IMG/VR virus record: IMGVR_UViG_3300044832_000092
Location: 1 to 45,501 of that record
Reading direction: 5' to 3' (one strand)
DNA: 45,501 bases
From: a virus
The stretch's first letter is position 1. Each line of letters begins with the position of its first letter. Under the pieces are notes generated by a model. That model searched no databases and had not been told where the DNA came from. It saw nothing but the letters and a program-made list of their open reading frames with translations. Shown here piece after piece: positions 25,501 through 32,395 of this stretch. Made by a program: the position numbers and the translations under genes.

Positions 25501-27140
25501 TCGTCACTGATGTCATCCTCTCGAACGGCATCCAGCGAAATACCTGTCAGGGGATGGAATTCGACCGCTCGAATCTGACCGTAGGAAACGGAAACGGAAT
25601 AGCCTACGGCGTCTATCGCTCAACGTTGCGGAACCTCCTCACCTACGGGATCAGCGGGCACAACCCAGGATGCGCCGTCCAGAACAATCGTGGAATAGCC
25701 TTGTCAAACGGCTCGAAGACGCAGTTTCAGGGCACCATCGTCGGCAACGGCACAACCGCAACGTTCACCGCTAATTGCGTCGTGCAGCAGGCGGGATGTC
25801 CGGGACGCATCGCCTCGATCGCCGTGAATTCTACTGGAACCGGATGCGCGGCGAACGGCAATCTGACCTTCAGTGCTCCGAATATCGCTGGGGGTGTTCA
25901 GGCTACCGGAACCCACACATGCACTGGGGGAGCGCTCTCGACGGTAACACTTACCGCAGCCGGATCGGGCTATACCTCGGCTCCGACAGCAACGCCAGCC
26001 ACGGGCACGGGCACTCTCACCATCACTATGGTCGGCTCTCCCGTGCCTCCAGCCATTGGCGCTCAGGCACTCGATGTGCTGGTGGGCGATCCGATCGCGG
26101 TCACGCTTTGCAACGGCATCCCGGCGTTCAATAACGTCACGACAGCCAACTTCTCCGGCAACATAATCCCCACTCAGAGAGGGCCGCTGGTTACGGTAGC
26201 CTCGACCCCTTGGAACGGAACGCCATCTGTCCCTGGCTATCTTACCGTTTCGTTCCCGTCTACTGTAGTCGGAACCGACTCCGGAGGCTTCTGTACTTTA
26301 AGCACGCTACAAGGCGGCCCCTACAACTTCACCCTCCAGCACATGACACAGATCACGGACAACGGCGGCCCTGCGCTGAGTAGTAACGATGCCCCGTCGA
26401 ACGGCTTCAACTTCCAAATGAATGCGGGGATTCTCGACAGCATCATGTTGGGCGGCTCGGGCTGGCTAGGCGGCTCGGTCACCGAAGGCACCCAGACGGA
26501 GAACCTTAATTACGACTCGACTACCATGTCGGCGCATCACCTGGTGTGGCCAACGCGCGCGGCAGCTAACTATACCGAGTACGGCAACAACGCACTCTAT
26601 CCGGATGCGGCAGGTTGCACGGGCGCGGGATGCCACAATCCGGTGACGATGTACTTCCCGGCAACGACCTACTGCACAGGTGCCAGCGCTACCTCCGGGT
26701 GCGTGGGATTCACTGGAGCCATGAGCCTGCCGTCTGGTCCGATGCCGATCACGCTGCCCGACTACCACAACTTTGCCCTGCACTCCTCCAGTTTGTTCAA
26801 GAGCGGCGGAACTCAGCAGGCCTCAGACGGAACGGACATGGGCGCAAACATCCCGGCGATCGATGCAGCGCAGACTCTAAATCAGTATCTTTGCGCAACG
26901 GCTTGCGGTTCCGGGCCATATCCCGACGTTCCTGCCGCTGGAACCATCGCGCCGACTTCGCCTTTTGTGATTATCGGTCGCGGTGCAATTCTAAATGACT
27001 TATGGGAAAACTTGGGTGACGACGACACCCATGCGGGAGGCTGCAATGATTACGAATGCCATGATCTAGTGACTATAGGAAGACCGACTTTCCCTGGCAG
27101 ATCAGATTCCAGTTACGTCGAAATAGGGAGGAAAAAATGA
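22521..27140 (+). CDS. Giant signal-peptide-bearing beta-helix protein (about 1,530 aa)
   Basis: The frame can start at TTG 22521 (1,539 aa) or at GTG 22542 (1,532 aa). The latter gives a compact signal peptide (YFYELQIKKLLAIIGLFWALLGSAFA, then SVPC) and lies just after a run of nine Cs. The mature protein is a very long Gly/Ser/Thr/Asn-rich beta solenoid with scattered Cys pairs. It has at least two parts: one before about residue 490, and one that opens LPQLWVNNNECNTNYTYTL and contains further solenoid turns (NVTTANFSGNIIP). The C-terminus ends FPGRSDSSYVEIGRKK. It is the largest gene in the genome and is likely the main host-contact or glycan-acting protein. Confidence 0.75.
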   Translation: MSVSPPPVYFYELQIKKLLAIIGLFWALLGSAFASVPCVAISVAGSGTKDGLSWTNAKAAFPGTGPTFTFVRGTRYYLADGTGYPAIDFTQAASGALTIELRKAQPYDFGRTADGCSNDISTGFSAATMASGQAIWSGSSTYFGHFFYLETTNFVLNGNGQQTAAGCGGSVGSNPALSPATPQDCGIKIDDTASCAGEVISDIANSGLNFTATYIDVLGCGNATTEQFMFRTGSSAGGPSISHVYMHFYGSVCMTVDGNSGTTVANSYFWRNQITLGASPAHGQCIQDDSGTTNGVVTANVFRDLSGTAAVAVFGSTGTSSGWQIYDNVVWKTAGYSPAFPPSDGIVACINSHICNSMNFSQNTITGMTGNVSIENEVSGTWTVQNNLWYSNSGAPTYGPSGTTTQDHNSVLASGTSCPAGTANVCNNAAANPFTSSSTGDSTLALDSSDVNNRAPLSAPYTADILGFTFATDRGAYQFGTPGASALPQLWVNNNECNTNYTYTLTFPGTWVSSAPAGWPTTLPYANTAAGVQQAILDMETYRTANGTGTRMHIPAGFLFSAANGPYIPQTSTVAATQCNVIDSTHDANLPVGRTVGSHGIQDNLATSTDIGLHNPSGDGLNMYDELGPQTIAGIITGITTLSSHTTTLAAITLNASPQLVALKNGYVSPGNSYVVDTGVNAETVVGVSGANKTGLFGVFTKNHASGVSVTYDVGTITLANGSVVTTASYNDVQHMWTVESTTANGSALRFCSPVGGQTTSQPSPACGSGTLAPDHWLIADMEDRPQATFTFGSTPTPVLMTGSGSETTFSQFPQHIHFRKLFVHSDWTSLNSGLNPIGNLLYLNGSYVSLLDTQASQAIRAGAEGHVLLMQGGGPYKIVHDWLEGQSIGMFSGGPGGTLPIGLQQIFQDVEARRNRETRPFSWLGGGLASNPHFAGQSTVFKNLNEIKNGQRILHDGFIWEGMDGSGGQSGPAGDVTDRNCSAATACANYLTIVTDVILSNGIQRNTCQGMEFDRSNLTVGNGNGIAYGVYRSTLRNLLTYGISGHNPGCAVQNNRGIALSNGSKTQFQGTIVGNGTTATFTANCVVQQAGCPGRIASIAVNSTGTGCAANGNLTFSAPNIAGGVQATGTHTCTGGALSTVTLTAAGSGYTSAPTATPATGTGTLTITMVGSPVPPAIGAQALDVLVGDPIAVTLCNGIPAFNNVTTANFSGNIIPTQRGPLVTVASTPWNGTPSVPGYLTVSFPSTVVGTDSGGFCTLSTLQGGPYNFTLQHMTQITDNGGPALSSNDAPSNGFNFQMNAGILDSIMLGGSGWLGGSVTEGTQTENLNYDSTTMSAHHLVWPTRAAANYTEYGNNALYPDAAGCTGAGCHNPVTMYFPATTYCTGASATSGCVGFTGAMSLPSGPMPITLPDYHNFALHSSSLFKSGGTQQASDGTDMGANIPAIDAAQTLNQYLCATACGSGPYPDVPAAGTIAPTSPFVIIGRGAILNDLWENLGDDDTHAGGCNDYECHDLVTIGRPTFPGRSDSSYVEIGRKK
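22532..22540 (+). other. C9 homopolymer at the 5' end of the giant spike gene
   Basis: Nine Cs in a row directly follow the stop codon of the 332-aa gene and directly precede GTG 22542. If translation begins at TTG 22521 the run is inside the coding frame, and a gain or loss of one base would shift it. If it begins at GTG 22542 the run sits where the ribosome site should be. Such tracts slip readily during replication. Confidence 0.8.
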
Positions 27141-27170
27141 CAACTAAGCCGACCGGGAAGCGTGTAAGCC

Positions 27171-27476
27171 ATTACTAAATTCTGGGCGCTCGTAAGACTG
27201 AACTGGAAGACGTCCCTGGCGGGGCTCGCGGCCTTTCTCTTGAACGTTCCGGGCCTGGTGGAAGCAGTCACCGCCTGGGGAAAACATCAACCGATAAACT
27301 GGCGGGATCTCGGATCAAAGCTAGCCCTATCTATGCTGGCTCTCGGCCTCACCTACGCCAAAGCCAATAACGTCCATTCGACCGACGCGCAGGTGCAAGT
27401 TTCGACCGTGCAAAATCCGCAAATTCAGGCGGCTTCAATTGTGGAGCTAATAAAATCACCGGAGGTGAAACTATGA
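27171..27476 (+). CDS. Holin-like two-helix membrane protein (up to 101 aa)
   Basis: The frame opens after a stop at 27165. No ATG, GTG or TTG precedes the first membrane segment, so the start is uncertain: ATT 27171 or CTG 27198. TTG 27240 is possible but cuts the first helix. The reading is FWALVRLNWKTSLAGLAAFLLNVPG (helix 1), then LGSKLALSMLALGLTYAKANNV (helix 2). The 'NWKTxLAG ... AKxNNV' pattern is common in phage lysis-region membrane proteins annotated as holins. It is coupled to the next gene by an ATGA overlap and lies at the start of the lysis-like cassette. Confidence 0.6.
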   Translation: MTKFWALVRLNWKTSLAGLAAFLLNVPGLVEAVTAWGKHQPINWRDLGSKLALSMLALGLTYAKANNVHSTDAQVQVSTVQNPQIQAASIVELIKSPEVKL

Positions 27477-27637
27477 CTGCATTTTTGTACTTTGCGTTTG
27501 TGTTCTTCTGTATCGCTGCATTTTTCAACCCTACTCTTCCAGCCGGAACGCCTTGGTATGGGCGCTTTCATTTTGGCTGGGCTGGCCTCGCTTGCTGGCT
27601 GGCGACGATCATCTTCGGCGCGCACAAGCCCTTCTAA
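27473..27637 (+). CDS. Small two-helix membrane protein (54 aa)
   Basis: ATG 27473 has a strong GGAGG site at 27461-27465 and overlaps the previous stop. It has two hydrophobic segments (TAFLYFAFVFFCIAAFF and GWAGLACWLATIIFG) separated by a short Pro/Gly loop with several aromatic residues. Its stop overlaps the next start by one base (TAATG). It may be a holin, antiholin or pinholin partner; sequence alone cannot say. Confidence 0.65.
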   Translation: MTAFLYFAFVFFCIAAFFNPTLPAGTPWYGRFHFGWAGLACWLATIIFGAHKPF

Positions 27638-27972
27638 TGACGAACCCTTGGAACGGCGCTATCAACGACAACCTGATTGTCGGCTTCGTCACCGCGCTCT
27701 TGGTCGCTTGGAATACTTGGCGCGCGGCAAGAAGCGCGAAAGTCGTGCGCTCCATCCATACCCTGACCAATAGCGCAATGGCCTCGCAGCTCAAGGTCAA
27801 CGTGGAATTCTCCCAGCAGAATGCAGTTTTGTCGCACCGGCTGGCCGACATTAGTAAGTCAGAAGGGGACATTGCGGCCGCAGTCGCCGCCGATGTCGTG
27901 GTGGAAGCGCAGAAACAGATTTATCAAGAGCACATGCTGAAACAGGCGAAAGTGGACGCACGAGACGAATGA
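27637..27972 (+). CDS. Membrane-anchored coiled-coil protein, lysis region (111 aa)
   Basis: ATG 27637. An N-terminal membrane segment (NLIVGFVTALLVAWNTW) is followed by a long charged helix (HTLTNSAMASQLKVNVEF...). The 'TNSAMxxQL' segment recurs in phage lysis-region proteins. The layout, one anchor plus coiled coil, resembles an inner-membrane spanin or a holin partner. The lipoprotein encoded at 28703 is the natural candidate for an outer-membrane spanin. It ends in an ATGA overlap with the hydrolase gene. Confidence 0.6.
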   Translation: MTNPWNGAINDNLIVGFVTALLVAWNTWRAARSAKVVRSIHTLTNSAMASQLKVNVEFSQQNAVLSHRLADISKSEGDIAAAVAADVVVEAQKQIYQEHMLKQAKVDARDE

Positions 27973-28706
27973 AGACCCTCCGCGAAATTCTGGGCAAGCC
28001 GGTACTCTTCCATGTCGTGTTTTGGCACGGAAAGGACGGCACCCCTTCGCCCACAGGCTATTCATCGAACGATCCGAACGTAATCGGGGATCAGCTGTCA
28101 GCCATGCAGAATTTGGGCGGCGAAGGCGCCGGCGTCATAGCGCTCACCTACGGCCCAACGGTGAGCCCTTGGATACACGGGGCGGTTATGGAGGCTTGTA
28201 GGCAAGCTAATGAGCGGCAAATGCCATTCTGCTTGTGCTTTGACCCGTGGACCGTGAAAGCTTCGCCCGACAAGACGGCGGCCATGATCGCTGCCCTGAA
28301 ACATCCGGACACGCAACTGATGCTGAATTCCCGCTCCTACCTCAACGGAAGGCCAGTTTTAGACTTCAATACGGGAGCCAACAAGGTCGTAGTGCTCTCG
28401 GCAGTTCCGGGAATCGACTTCTGGCAAATTCAGCAGGATTACGATTGGGTGATGATCCCGCCTGTGGCAAATAAGACACAGTTACCTTGCGTGTATCTGC
28501 AATTTGACGATGGCACCGGGCCCGACCGAAACAAGAGCGTATGGGATCAGTCGAAGCCTGCCAGAACCATCCCAGCCCTGGCAGGATCGACCTTCAATCA
28601 AATCAAGTTGAGCATGGGGAACTACGTGCAATTCGCGACGTGGAACGATGTTTCGGAAGGAACGGATATCGAGAAATTCGCCTCAATACTTAGGAGCCCA
28701 AAATGA
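27969..28706 (+). CDS. GH71/GH99-like TIM-barrel hydrolase, candidate endolysin (245 aa)
   Basis: ATG 27969. The product reads as a small TIM barrel: strand-end motifs VLFHVVFWHG, GVIALTYGP, MPFCLCFDPW, and near the C-terminus VQFATWNDVSEGTDIEKF. The closing 'TWND-x-x-EGT-x-IE' is the hallmark of GH71/GH99-like glycosidases, which use that segment for catalysis or binding. Acidic residues at strand ends are present (Asp, Glu). No signal peptide is seen. It lies between the membrane proteins and the lipoprotein where the endolysin is expected, and no other lysozyme-like gene exists. It may cleave peptidoglycan or another cell-wall glycan. Confidence 0.65.
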   Translation: MKTLREILGKPVLFHVVFWHGKDGTPSPTGYSSNDPNVIGDQLSAMQNLGGEGAGVIALTYGPTVSPWIHGAVMEACRQANERQMPFCLCFDPWTVKASPDKTAAMIAALKHPDTQLMLNSRSYLNGRPVLDFNTGANKVVVLSAVPGIDFWQIQQDYDWVMIPPVANKTQLPCVYLQFDDGTGPDRNKSVWDQSKPARTIPALAGSTFNQIKLSMGNYVQFATWNDVSEGTDIEKFASILRSPK

Positions 28707-29053
28707 AACAAGTACTTTTGATCTGTATTTTGCTGATTTCGGTCGGATGCGCCAAGGAAACTCCGACCCCGCCCGTACCCGGCGCAATCAACACCTTCGA
28801 CTCCACCAGCTACCGAGCACTTATGGATGCTCAGGCCGCTATCAATTCCTTCAAGGCAGACATAGCTTCAGGGAAATTGACGGAAACGCCGACCATTAAA
28901 ACCGTGCTCAATCAGGTAATTCAAGACTATGACGCGGCCGATGCGCTCTGGCAGCAATACCATGCCTCGGCAGGAACAGCGGCTCAACCTCCCGTGCAGG
29001 CAGCCATCACCAAACTTCAGACCGATATCAATGGATTGGCAGGTGCTAAATGA
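28703..29053 (+). CDS. Lipoprotein, possible outer-membrane spanin (116 aa)
   Basis: ATG 28703 overlaps the previous stop. KQVLLICILLISVGC is a lipoprotein signal peptide with the acylated Cys at residue 16. The mature part starts AKETPTPPVPG, a Pro-rich linker common in o-spanins, and continues as two helices. At about 100 mature residues it is in the size range of spanins. Pairing with the anchored coiled-coil protein at 27637 is inference. Confidence 0.65.
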   Translation: MKQVLLICILLISVGCAKETPTPPVPGAINTFDSTSYRALMDAQAAINSFKADIASGKLTETPTIKTVLNQVIQDYDAADALWQQYHASAGTAAQPPVQAAITKLQTDINGLAGAK

Positions 29054-29385
29054 ACTGGATAACCTTAATCACGTCTCTCTTGCCGGTAGTGGTCAGCGCA
29101 ATTCCTTCGATCTCGGCGGAAATCAAAAAGATCATCACTGACATTGCTTCCTCTTTGGGAGCGGTCGCCGCCTCGGGAGTAATTCAGACGCAGAATGTTT
29201 CAACAATTCTGCTGGCTCTCTCGGGCGTAATCGCAGCGCTGAAGTCTGAACCCGCAATTCCGGCAGCCGTCCTGCAATTGATTGATGCTCTGGACCGGGC
29301 AGCACAAGCAGCCCTAGCAGCGGATCAGCAAGCGCAAGTTTCGGTTGATCCGGGGCTATTGCATCCGATTACGCCTATCGCGTAG
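29050..29385 (+). CDS. Small hydrophobic/helical protein (111 aa)
   Basis: ATG 29050 overlaps the lipoprotein stop. A hydrophobic N-terminal segment (ITLITSLLPVVVSAIPSI) is followed by an amphipathic Ala-rich region (LLALSGVIAALKSEPAIPAAV, LDRAAQAALAADQQAQ). It closes the rightward late operon; its stop codon abuts the stop of a minus-strand gene. It could be another lysis or membrane factor. No family recognised. Confidence 0.6.
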   Translation: MNWITLITSLLPVVVSAIPSISAEIKKIITDIASSLGAVAASGVIQTQNVSTILLALSGVIAALKSEPAIPAAVLQLIDALDRAAQAALAADQQAQVSVDPGLLHPITPIA

Positions 29386-29490
29386 TTATTTCCCGACTCC
29401 CGCTATCGACACTATGATGGCCACGTCTAGTACCACCAAAACAATCAGAGATACCCACCACAAAGGGTGATTGTCGTCAGGGGAGGTCAC
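29386..29490 (-). CDS. 34-aa single-pass membrane peptide
   Basis: Leftward frame from GTG 29490 to TAA at 29388-29386. The product is MTSPDDNHPLWW followed by one membrane segment (VSLIVLVVLDVAIIVSIAGVG). An AAAGGAAA ribosome site precedes the start, and it overlaps the upstream minus-strand gene by 14 bases, as its neighbours do. It is the last gene of the early arm. Function unknown. Confidence 0.5.
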   Translation of the reverse strand: MTSPDDNHPLWWVSLIVLVVLDVAIIVSIAGVGK

Positions 29491-29659
29491 GGGAGTTTCC
29501 TTTGAGGTGTGTAGCAATGATCTGGGCCGCTATCGCAATCTGCTCATCTCGACTATAGAATGCAATCTTGCCCATTTCTCCATTCATCTTGCAGGGAATC
29601 GGAGCGGAACGAAACAGATCATACAAAATTTCTGCTAGCTCTCCTGCTTCATTTGGCAT
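29477..29659 (-). CDS. Small conserved protein, paralogue 1 (60 aa)
   Basis: ATG 29659. The core (GELAEILYDLFRSAPIPCK, ..GKIAFYSRDEQIAIAAQII) is repeated with a few changes in the 64-aa product of 32392-32586, so the two are paralogues from a duplication in this genome. It is a mixed helix/strand mini-protein with one Cys. Function unknown. It overlaps the upstream gene by 11 bases. Confidence 0.65.
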   Translation of the reverse strand: MPNEAGELAEILYDLFRSAPIPCKMNGEMGKIAFYSRDEQIAIAAQIIATHLKGNSRDLP

Positions 29660-30065
29660 AGCTGGTCCCTTTAACTGGCTGAACTTGAGTTGGTTTCTTG
29701 TCCCACGCCAAGAGCGCTTCTACAAACCATTTAGTCAAGTCGCCGCGCTTGAAATCGACAACCTGGCTACTGACAACCATGCGCATCAGCGACAGCGCAG
29801 CTCGCGCTTGATCGTTAAGGTTATACGTCATTGGGAGTTCTTGGTAGCGGGCGCTTTCCGGCTCGGCGCATTCAATGATGCAGATTCCAGACTGCCGCTC
29901 CGCGCGAGAGATGTCTTTGCGGCTGACAGATCCCGGCTTTACCAAGAACAACGGCTTTAACATTTTAGGATCGCTCACATCGACCACCTTTCCGGTTGTC
30001 CAATTTTGGACTTTCGTACTCCCACAATCCCCACCATCCCCAGTCAAATTCCGTTCGGCAGCCAA
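29649..30065 (-). CDS. Hypothetical early protein (138 aa)
   Basis: TTG 30065 has an AGGGA just upstream and overlaps the HNH gene by 22 bases. An N-terminal beta region (TKVQNWTTGKVVDVSD) is followed by a helical C-terminus (NDQARAALSLMRMVV, DLTKWFVEALLAWDKKP). No family is recognised. Its place among early genes suggests a role in takeover or lysogeny. Confidence 0.6.
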   Translation of the reverse strand: MAAERNLTGDGGDCGSTKVQNWTTGKVVDVSDPKMLKPLFLVKPGSVSRKDISRAERQSGICIIECAEPESARYQELPMTYNLNDQARAALSLMRMVVSSQVVDFKRGDLTKWFVEALLAWDKKPTQVQPVKGTSYAK

Positions 30066-30400
30066 TCCCTATGCGGCTCAAGTTTTCGCCGATTCAGCGT
30101 GTCCTCAACATGGCATTTTTCGCAGACAAATAAAACATTCTTCATTTCGTCCGATCCGCCCTGCCCTCTACTAGTTAGATGTGCAAGCTGTCCGGTCATC
30201 CAAAATATTCTGGCCGAGCAGCGCAATCCCTTTACTGAGTTTTCGCAGTACCCTTGAGACCGCGCGAAGGCGTTCTGGCGTAGCTCGGCCATCTCTCTAC
30301 CGTCTAAGCGGATCTTCTTTCTTCGCCAAGGGGCCGATTCTCGATGTTGCTTAGCCTTGGGCTTGATGGGGCTGCGGCGGATGGGGTTCCAACTGCTCAT
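30044..30400 (-). CDS. HNH endonuclease (118 aa)
   Basis: ATG 30400. The basic N-terminus (RRSPIKPKAKQHRES) precedes an HNH core: Cys52 region (GYCENSVKGLRCSA), then GQLAHLTSRGQGGSDEMKNV (His and Asn), then VCEKCHVEDT (zinc Cys pair and final His). This is close to the VRR/NinG-like recombination-associated HNH proteins of lambdoid phages. In this early arm it may act in recombination with the ERF protein rather than as a homing enzyme. Confidence 0.75.
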   Translation of the reverse strand: MSSWNPIRRSPIKPKAKQHRESAPWRRKKIRLDGREMAELRQNAFARSQGYCENSVKGLRCSARIFWMTGQLAHLTSRGQGGSDEMKNVLFVCEKCHVEDTLNRRKLEPHRDWLPNGI

Positions 30401-30486
30401 TGTCTACGCCTTTCGTCTCCGAACTTTGACCAGATGGGATGGGTCCCTGCCCAACACACGGTGAGTGCTCGTGGCTATTTTTCAAC

Positions 30487-30537
30487 GGGCCAGTTCACCA
30501 GCACCGACTAGTACGGGAACATCTAGCAAACTGGCCC
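30487..30537. repeat. Inverted repeat in an early-arm gap
   Basis: GGGCCAGTT (30487-30495) and AACTGGCCC (30529-30537) are perfect 9-bp arms around a 33-base loop. The 154-base gap between the genes at 30555 and 30400 holds no convincing frame. On the minus strand no T-run follows, so it is not a standard terminator; it may be a structured leader for the HNH gene. Confidence 0.5.
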
Positions 30538-30554
30538 TTTACGTGGGTTGTAAC

Positions 30555-30986
30555 TTAGTCGCGGGCGAGTGCATCCTCTTCCGCGTCATAGCCTTCGTCG
30601 TTATCGTCTTCACCCGGTAGCGTCGTAGCGAGCTGCCTTGGCTTGACGAGTTCCACCACTTTAACTTCGCGCTGAGACATGGATTCAAGCGCTTGGAATG
30701 CGGCATCTTTGCTGCATGGATTCATCGCATAGACTGCGCCGGGGCCGATGAACCGCGTGCGGCCTTCGACGGCTCCGCGCACAATCTTGCTGCCCGCGCC
30801 AACCATCTCGTTCTCAACCCATTCAGGGCGGATGAGTGTAACTTCGCGCTCCGGTAGCGGAGGGACTTCGATGCGAAATAGCGCGCCTGCTCCGAAATAC
30901 TCAGTCGTGATATAACCGACCTCGCGGGAGTGACCGAACATCTCAACCACCGCCCAACCTTCAAACTTGCTGGTTTGGTTTTCCAT
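30555..30986 (-). CDS. Conserved hypothetical protein (143 aa)
   Basis: ATG 30986 with AGGAG upstream. The N-terminus (KFEGWAVVEMFGHSREVGYI, TTEYFGAGALFRIEVP, LPEREVTLIRPE) is that of a small protein seen widely in phages and mobile elements, with a Trp-Ala-Val-Val-Glu-Met core, a later GPGAVYAMNPC segment and an acidic C-terminus. I recall the family as uncharacterised. It is often near recombination genes, as here. Confidence 0.75.
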   Translation of the reverse strand: MENQTSKFEGWAVVEMFGHSREVGYITTEYFGAGALFRIEVPPLPEREVTLIRPEWVENEMVGAGSKIVRGAVEGRTRFIGPGAVYAMNPCSKDAAFQALESMSQREVKVVELVKPRQLATTLPGEDDNDEGYDAEEDALARD

Positions 30987-31068
30987 CTCTCACCATCTCC
31001 TCTCAAGATCGTAGGTAGGTACCTATCCCAAAGCTCTATTTCAGGAACCAACTGCGTAGAAAACAAAG

Positions 31069-31347
31069 TCAAGCGACCTGCAATTCTGCCTGAGCACCCA
31101 ACTCTCTCTCAGGCTGTTGCTGCCGGATTACTCCGTAAATAAATCTTCTCTCTACACAGTCTGGCGGCATTTCCATCCAGCATTTCTTGCAGACCATCAG
31201 AGTAGACAGTGGCAGCCTAGAGTTCATGGCTACCGTGTCCCAAAGAAAACAGATTTGGGCGGGATAGATGGTTTCGCCGCAGATCGAAATTACGAGCGAT
31301 CCCGGCGATAGGGGAAATTCCGTAACTACAAGATGCGCTTTTGGCAT
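31069..31347 (-). CDS. Hypothetical early protein with a Cys pair (92 aa)
   Basis: ATG 31347 preceded by AAAGGA. The N-terminal half is beta-like (AHLVVTEFPLSPGSLVISI). CKKCWMEMPPDC in the second half gives a possible metal-binding cluster with Cys23 or Cys33. No family recognised. Confidence 0.55.
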   Translation of the reverse strand: MPKAHLVVTEFPLSPGSLVISICGETIYPAQICFLWDTVAMNSRLPLSTLMVCKKCWMEMPPDCVERRFIYGVIRQQQPERELGAQAELQVA

Positions 31348-31370
31348 GTCATCCTTTCTTCAGCACAACT

Positions 31371-31408
31371 CGGGGGCGGACCCGTTACCCGGAATTTCCC
31401 CGCCCCCG
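31371..31408. repeat. GC-rich inverted repeat before the 92-aa gene
   Basis: CGGGGGCGG (31371-31379) pairs with CCGCCCCCG (31400-31408) around a 20-base loop in the gap after the ERF gene. It lacks a T-tract on either strand. It could slow transcription or act as an mRNA 3' barrier. Confidence 0.5.
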
Positions 31409-31439
31409 CTGTGCGCTCGGGGGAGCAACTCGTAAAAAT

Positions 31440-32204
31440 TTAATCTCCGGCTACTTCGTCCCTGATTGGTCGGTCCATAACTGCGACGATTGGCTGCTTC
31501 TTGCCGTTCACGGCGTCCGTGCTGGTCTGCAAAGTTTTCGCCAAATCTTCCGAGCCTACCGCCCACTTAATCGCTTCGTTGAACTCGTCCGGCGTCAGTT
31601 CTACGACCGAAGTTGCCGAGTACCTTGCGGTCAGAAAGGTAGCAATCTGCTGGGCGGTTTTCCCGGTACTGCGGCAAGCCGATTCCCAGCCTCGGGCTTG
31701 AAATTCCTGAATCTTCTGCTTGCGCTTGCCGTTTTTGGCTTCGGCGTGGGTGGCTCTCGGGTCGGTCATTTCGTCCACTGATTCATCAAATTCGGGATCA
31801 TCTTTTTCGTCAGGAATCAGGCCGATGCCGCGCAGGGCGTACTTTAGAAGGCCAGTCTTTGCCTTGTAAACCGCCTTGTCACCCTTATCGAAGGCTGTGG
31901 CAAAGGCGGTCGTGGTGATTGAGTCTTTTTCGTCCCGGAAGATCACTTCGGCCTCCAGGACCATGAGCGGCATTTCAGCCCCGGAGTTCGTCTTGATTCG
32001 CGAAATCTCAGACCACTTCTTTTCATTGACCAGGCAGAGGATTCCGCGCTTGAACAGTTCGTGGCGGATAGCCTTGGCGACATCGGCAGCTTTGAGGTAG
32101 GGGTAGTTCTGGATTTCGTTGCGGCCTTTTTTCTCGACGCCTCCGACGGCATCACAGGCTGCGGCTAATTTGGCGATAAGAGTTTGTTCGGCTACGTTCG
32201 ACAT
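31440..32204 (-). CDS. erf: ERF-family single-strand annealing protein (254 aa)
   Basis: ATG 32204 with GGGAG upstream is chosen. The open frame extends further, but that part overlaps another gene in a different frame. The N-terminal half (LIAKLAAACDAVGGVEKKGRN, NYPYLKAADVAKAIRHELFKRG, then GLLKYALRGIGLIPDEKDDPE) is the ERF DNA-annealing domain, including the Y-ALR/K-hxL segment before a Asp/Glu-rich linker. The C-terminal part is charged and helical. The protein anneals complementary single strands and would circularise or recombine phage DNA after entry. No partner exonuclease is seen next to it. Confidence 0.85.
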   Translation of the reverse strand: MSNVAEQTLIAKLAAACDAVGGVEKKGRNEIQNYPYLKAADVAKAIRHELFKRGILCLVNEKKWSEISRIKTNSGAEMPLMVLEAEVIFRDEKDSITTTAFATAFDKGDKAVYKAKTGLLKYALRGIGLIPDEKDDPEFDESVDEMTDPRATHAEAKNGKRKQKIQEFQARGWESACRSTGKTAQQIATFLTARYSATSVVELTPDEFNEAIKWAVGSEDLAKTLQTSTDAVNGKKQPIVAVMDRPIRDEVAGD

Positions 32205-32218
32205 TTGGGCTCCCCGTT

Positions 32219-32395
32219 TTACAGATTTAAAAAGTTTGTTTCGAGTATTTTGCGAATTTGCTGCTCGGCTAATTTCTCGGATTCTTCCTTCGATAGCTGC
32301 TTCTCTGACTGCAAGCGCACGGCCCTCATCTCGTAAATTTTCTTCCAGTTGGGCGGCCACTGGCCTACGTCTGCCGGGAGCTTGATGGTTCTCAT
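32219..32395 (-). CDS. Small helical protein (58 aa)
   Basis: ATG 32395 overlaps the stop of the upstream gene (ATGA). The product begins MRTIKLPADVGQWPPNWKK and continues as one long charged helix (SEKQLSKEESEKLAEQQIRK). It precedes the ERF gene by 14 bases and is probably co-transcribed. Function unknown. Confidence 0.6.
   Translation of the reverse strand: MRTIKLPADVGQWPPNWKKIYEMRAVRLQSEKQLSKEESEKLAEQQIRKILETNFLNL

Noticed and set aside
32205-32360. N-terminal extension of the ERF protein
   Set aside because: It overlaps the 58-aa gene in another frame, and a good ribosome site lies before ATG 32204.
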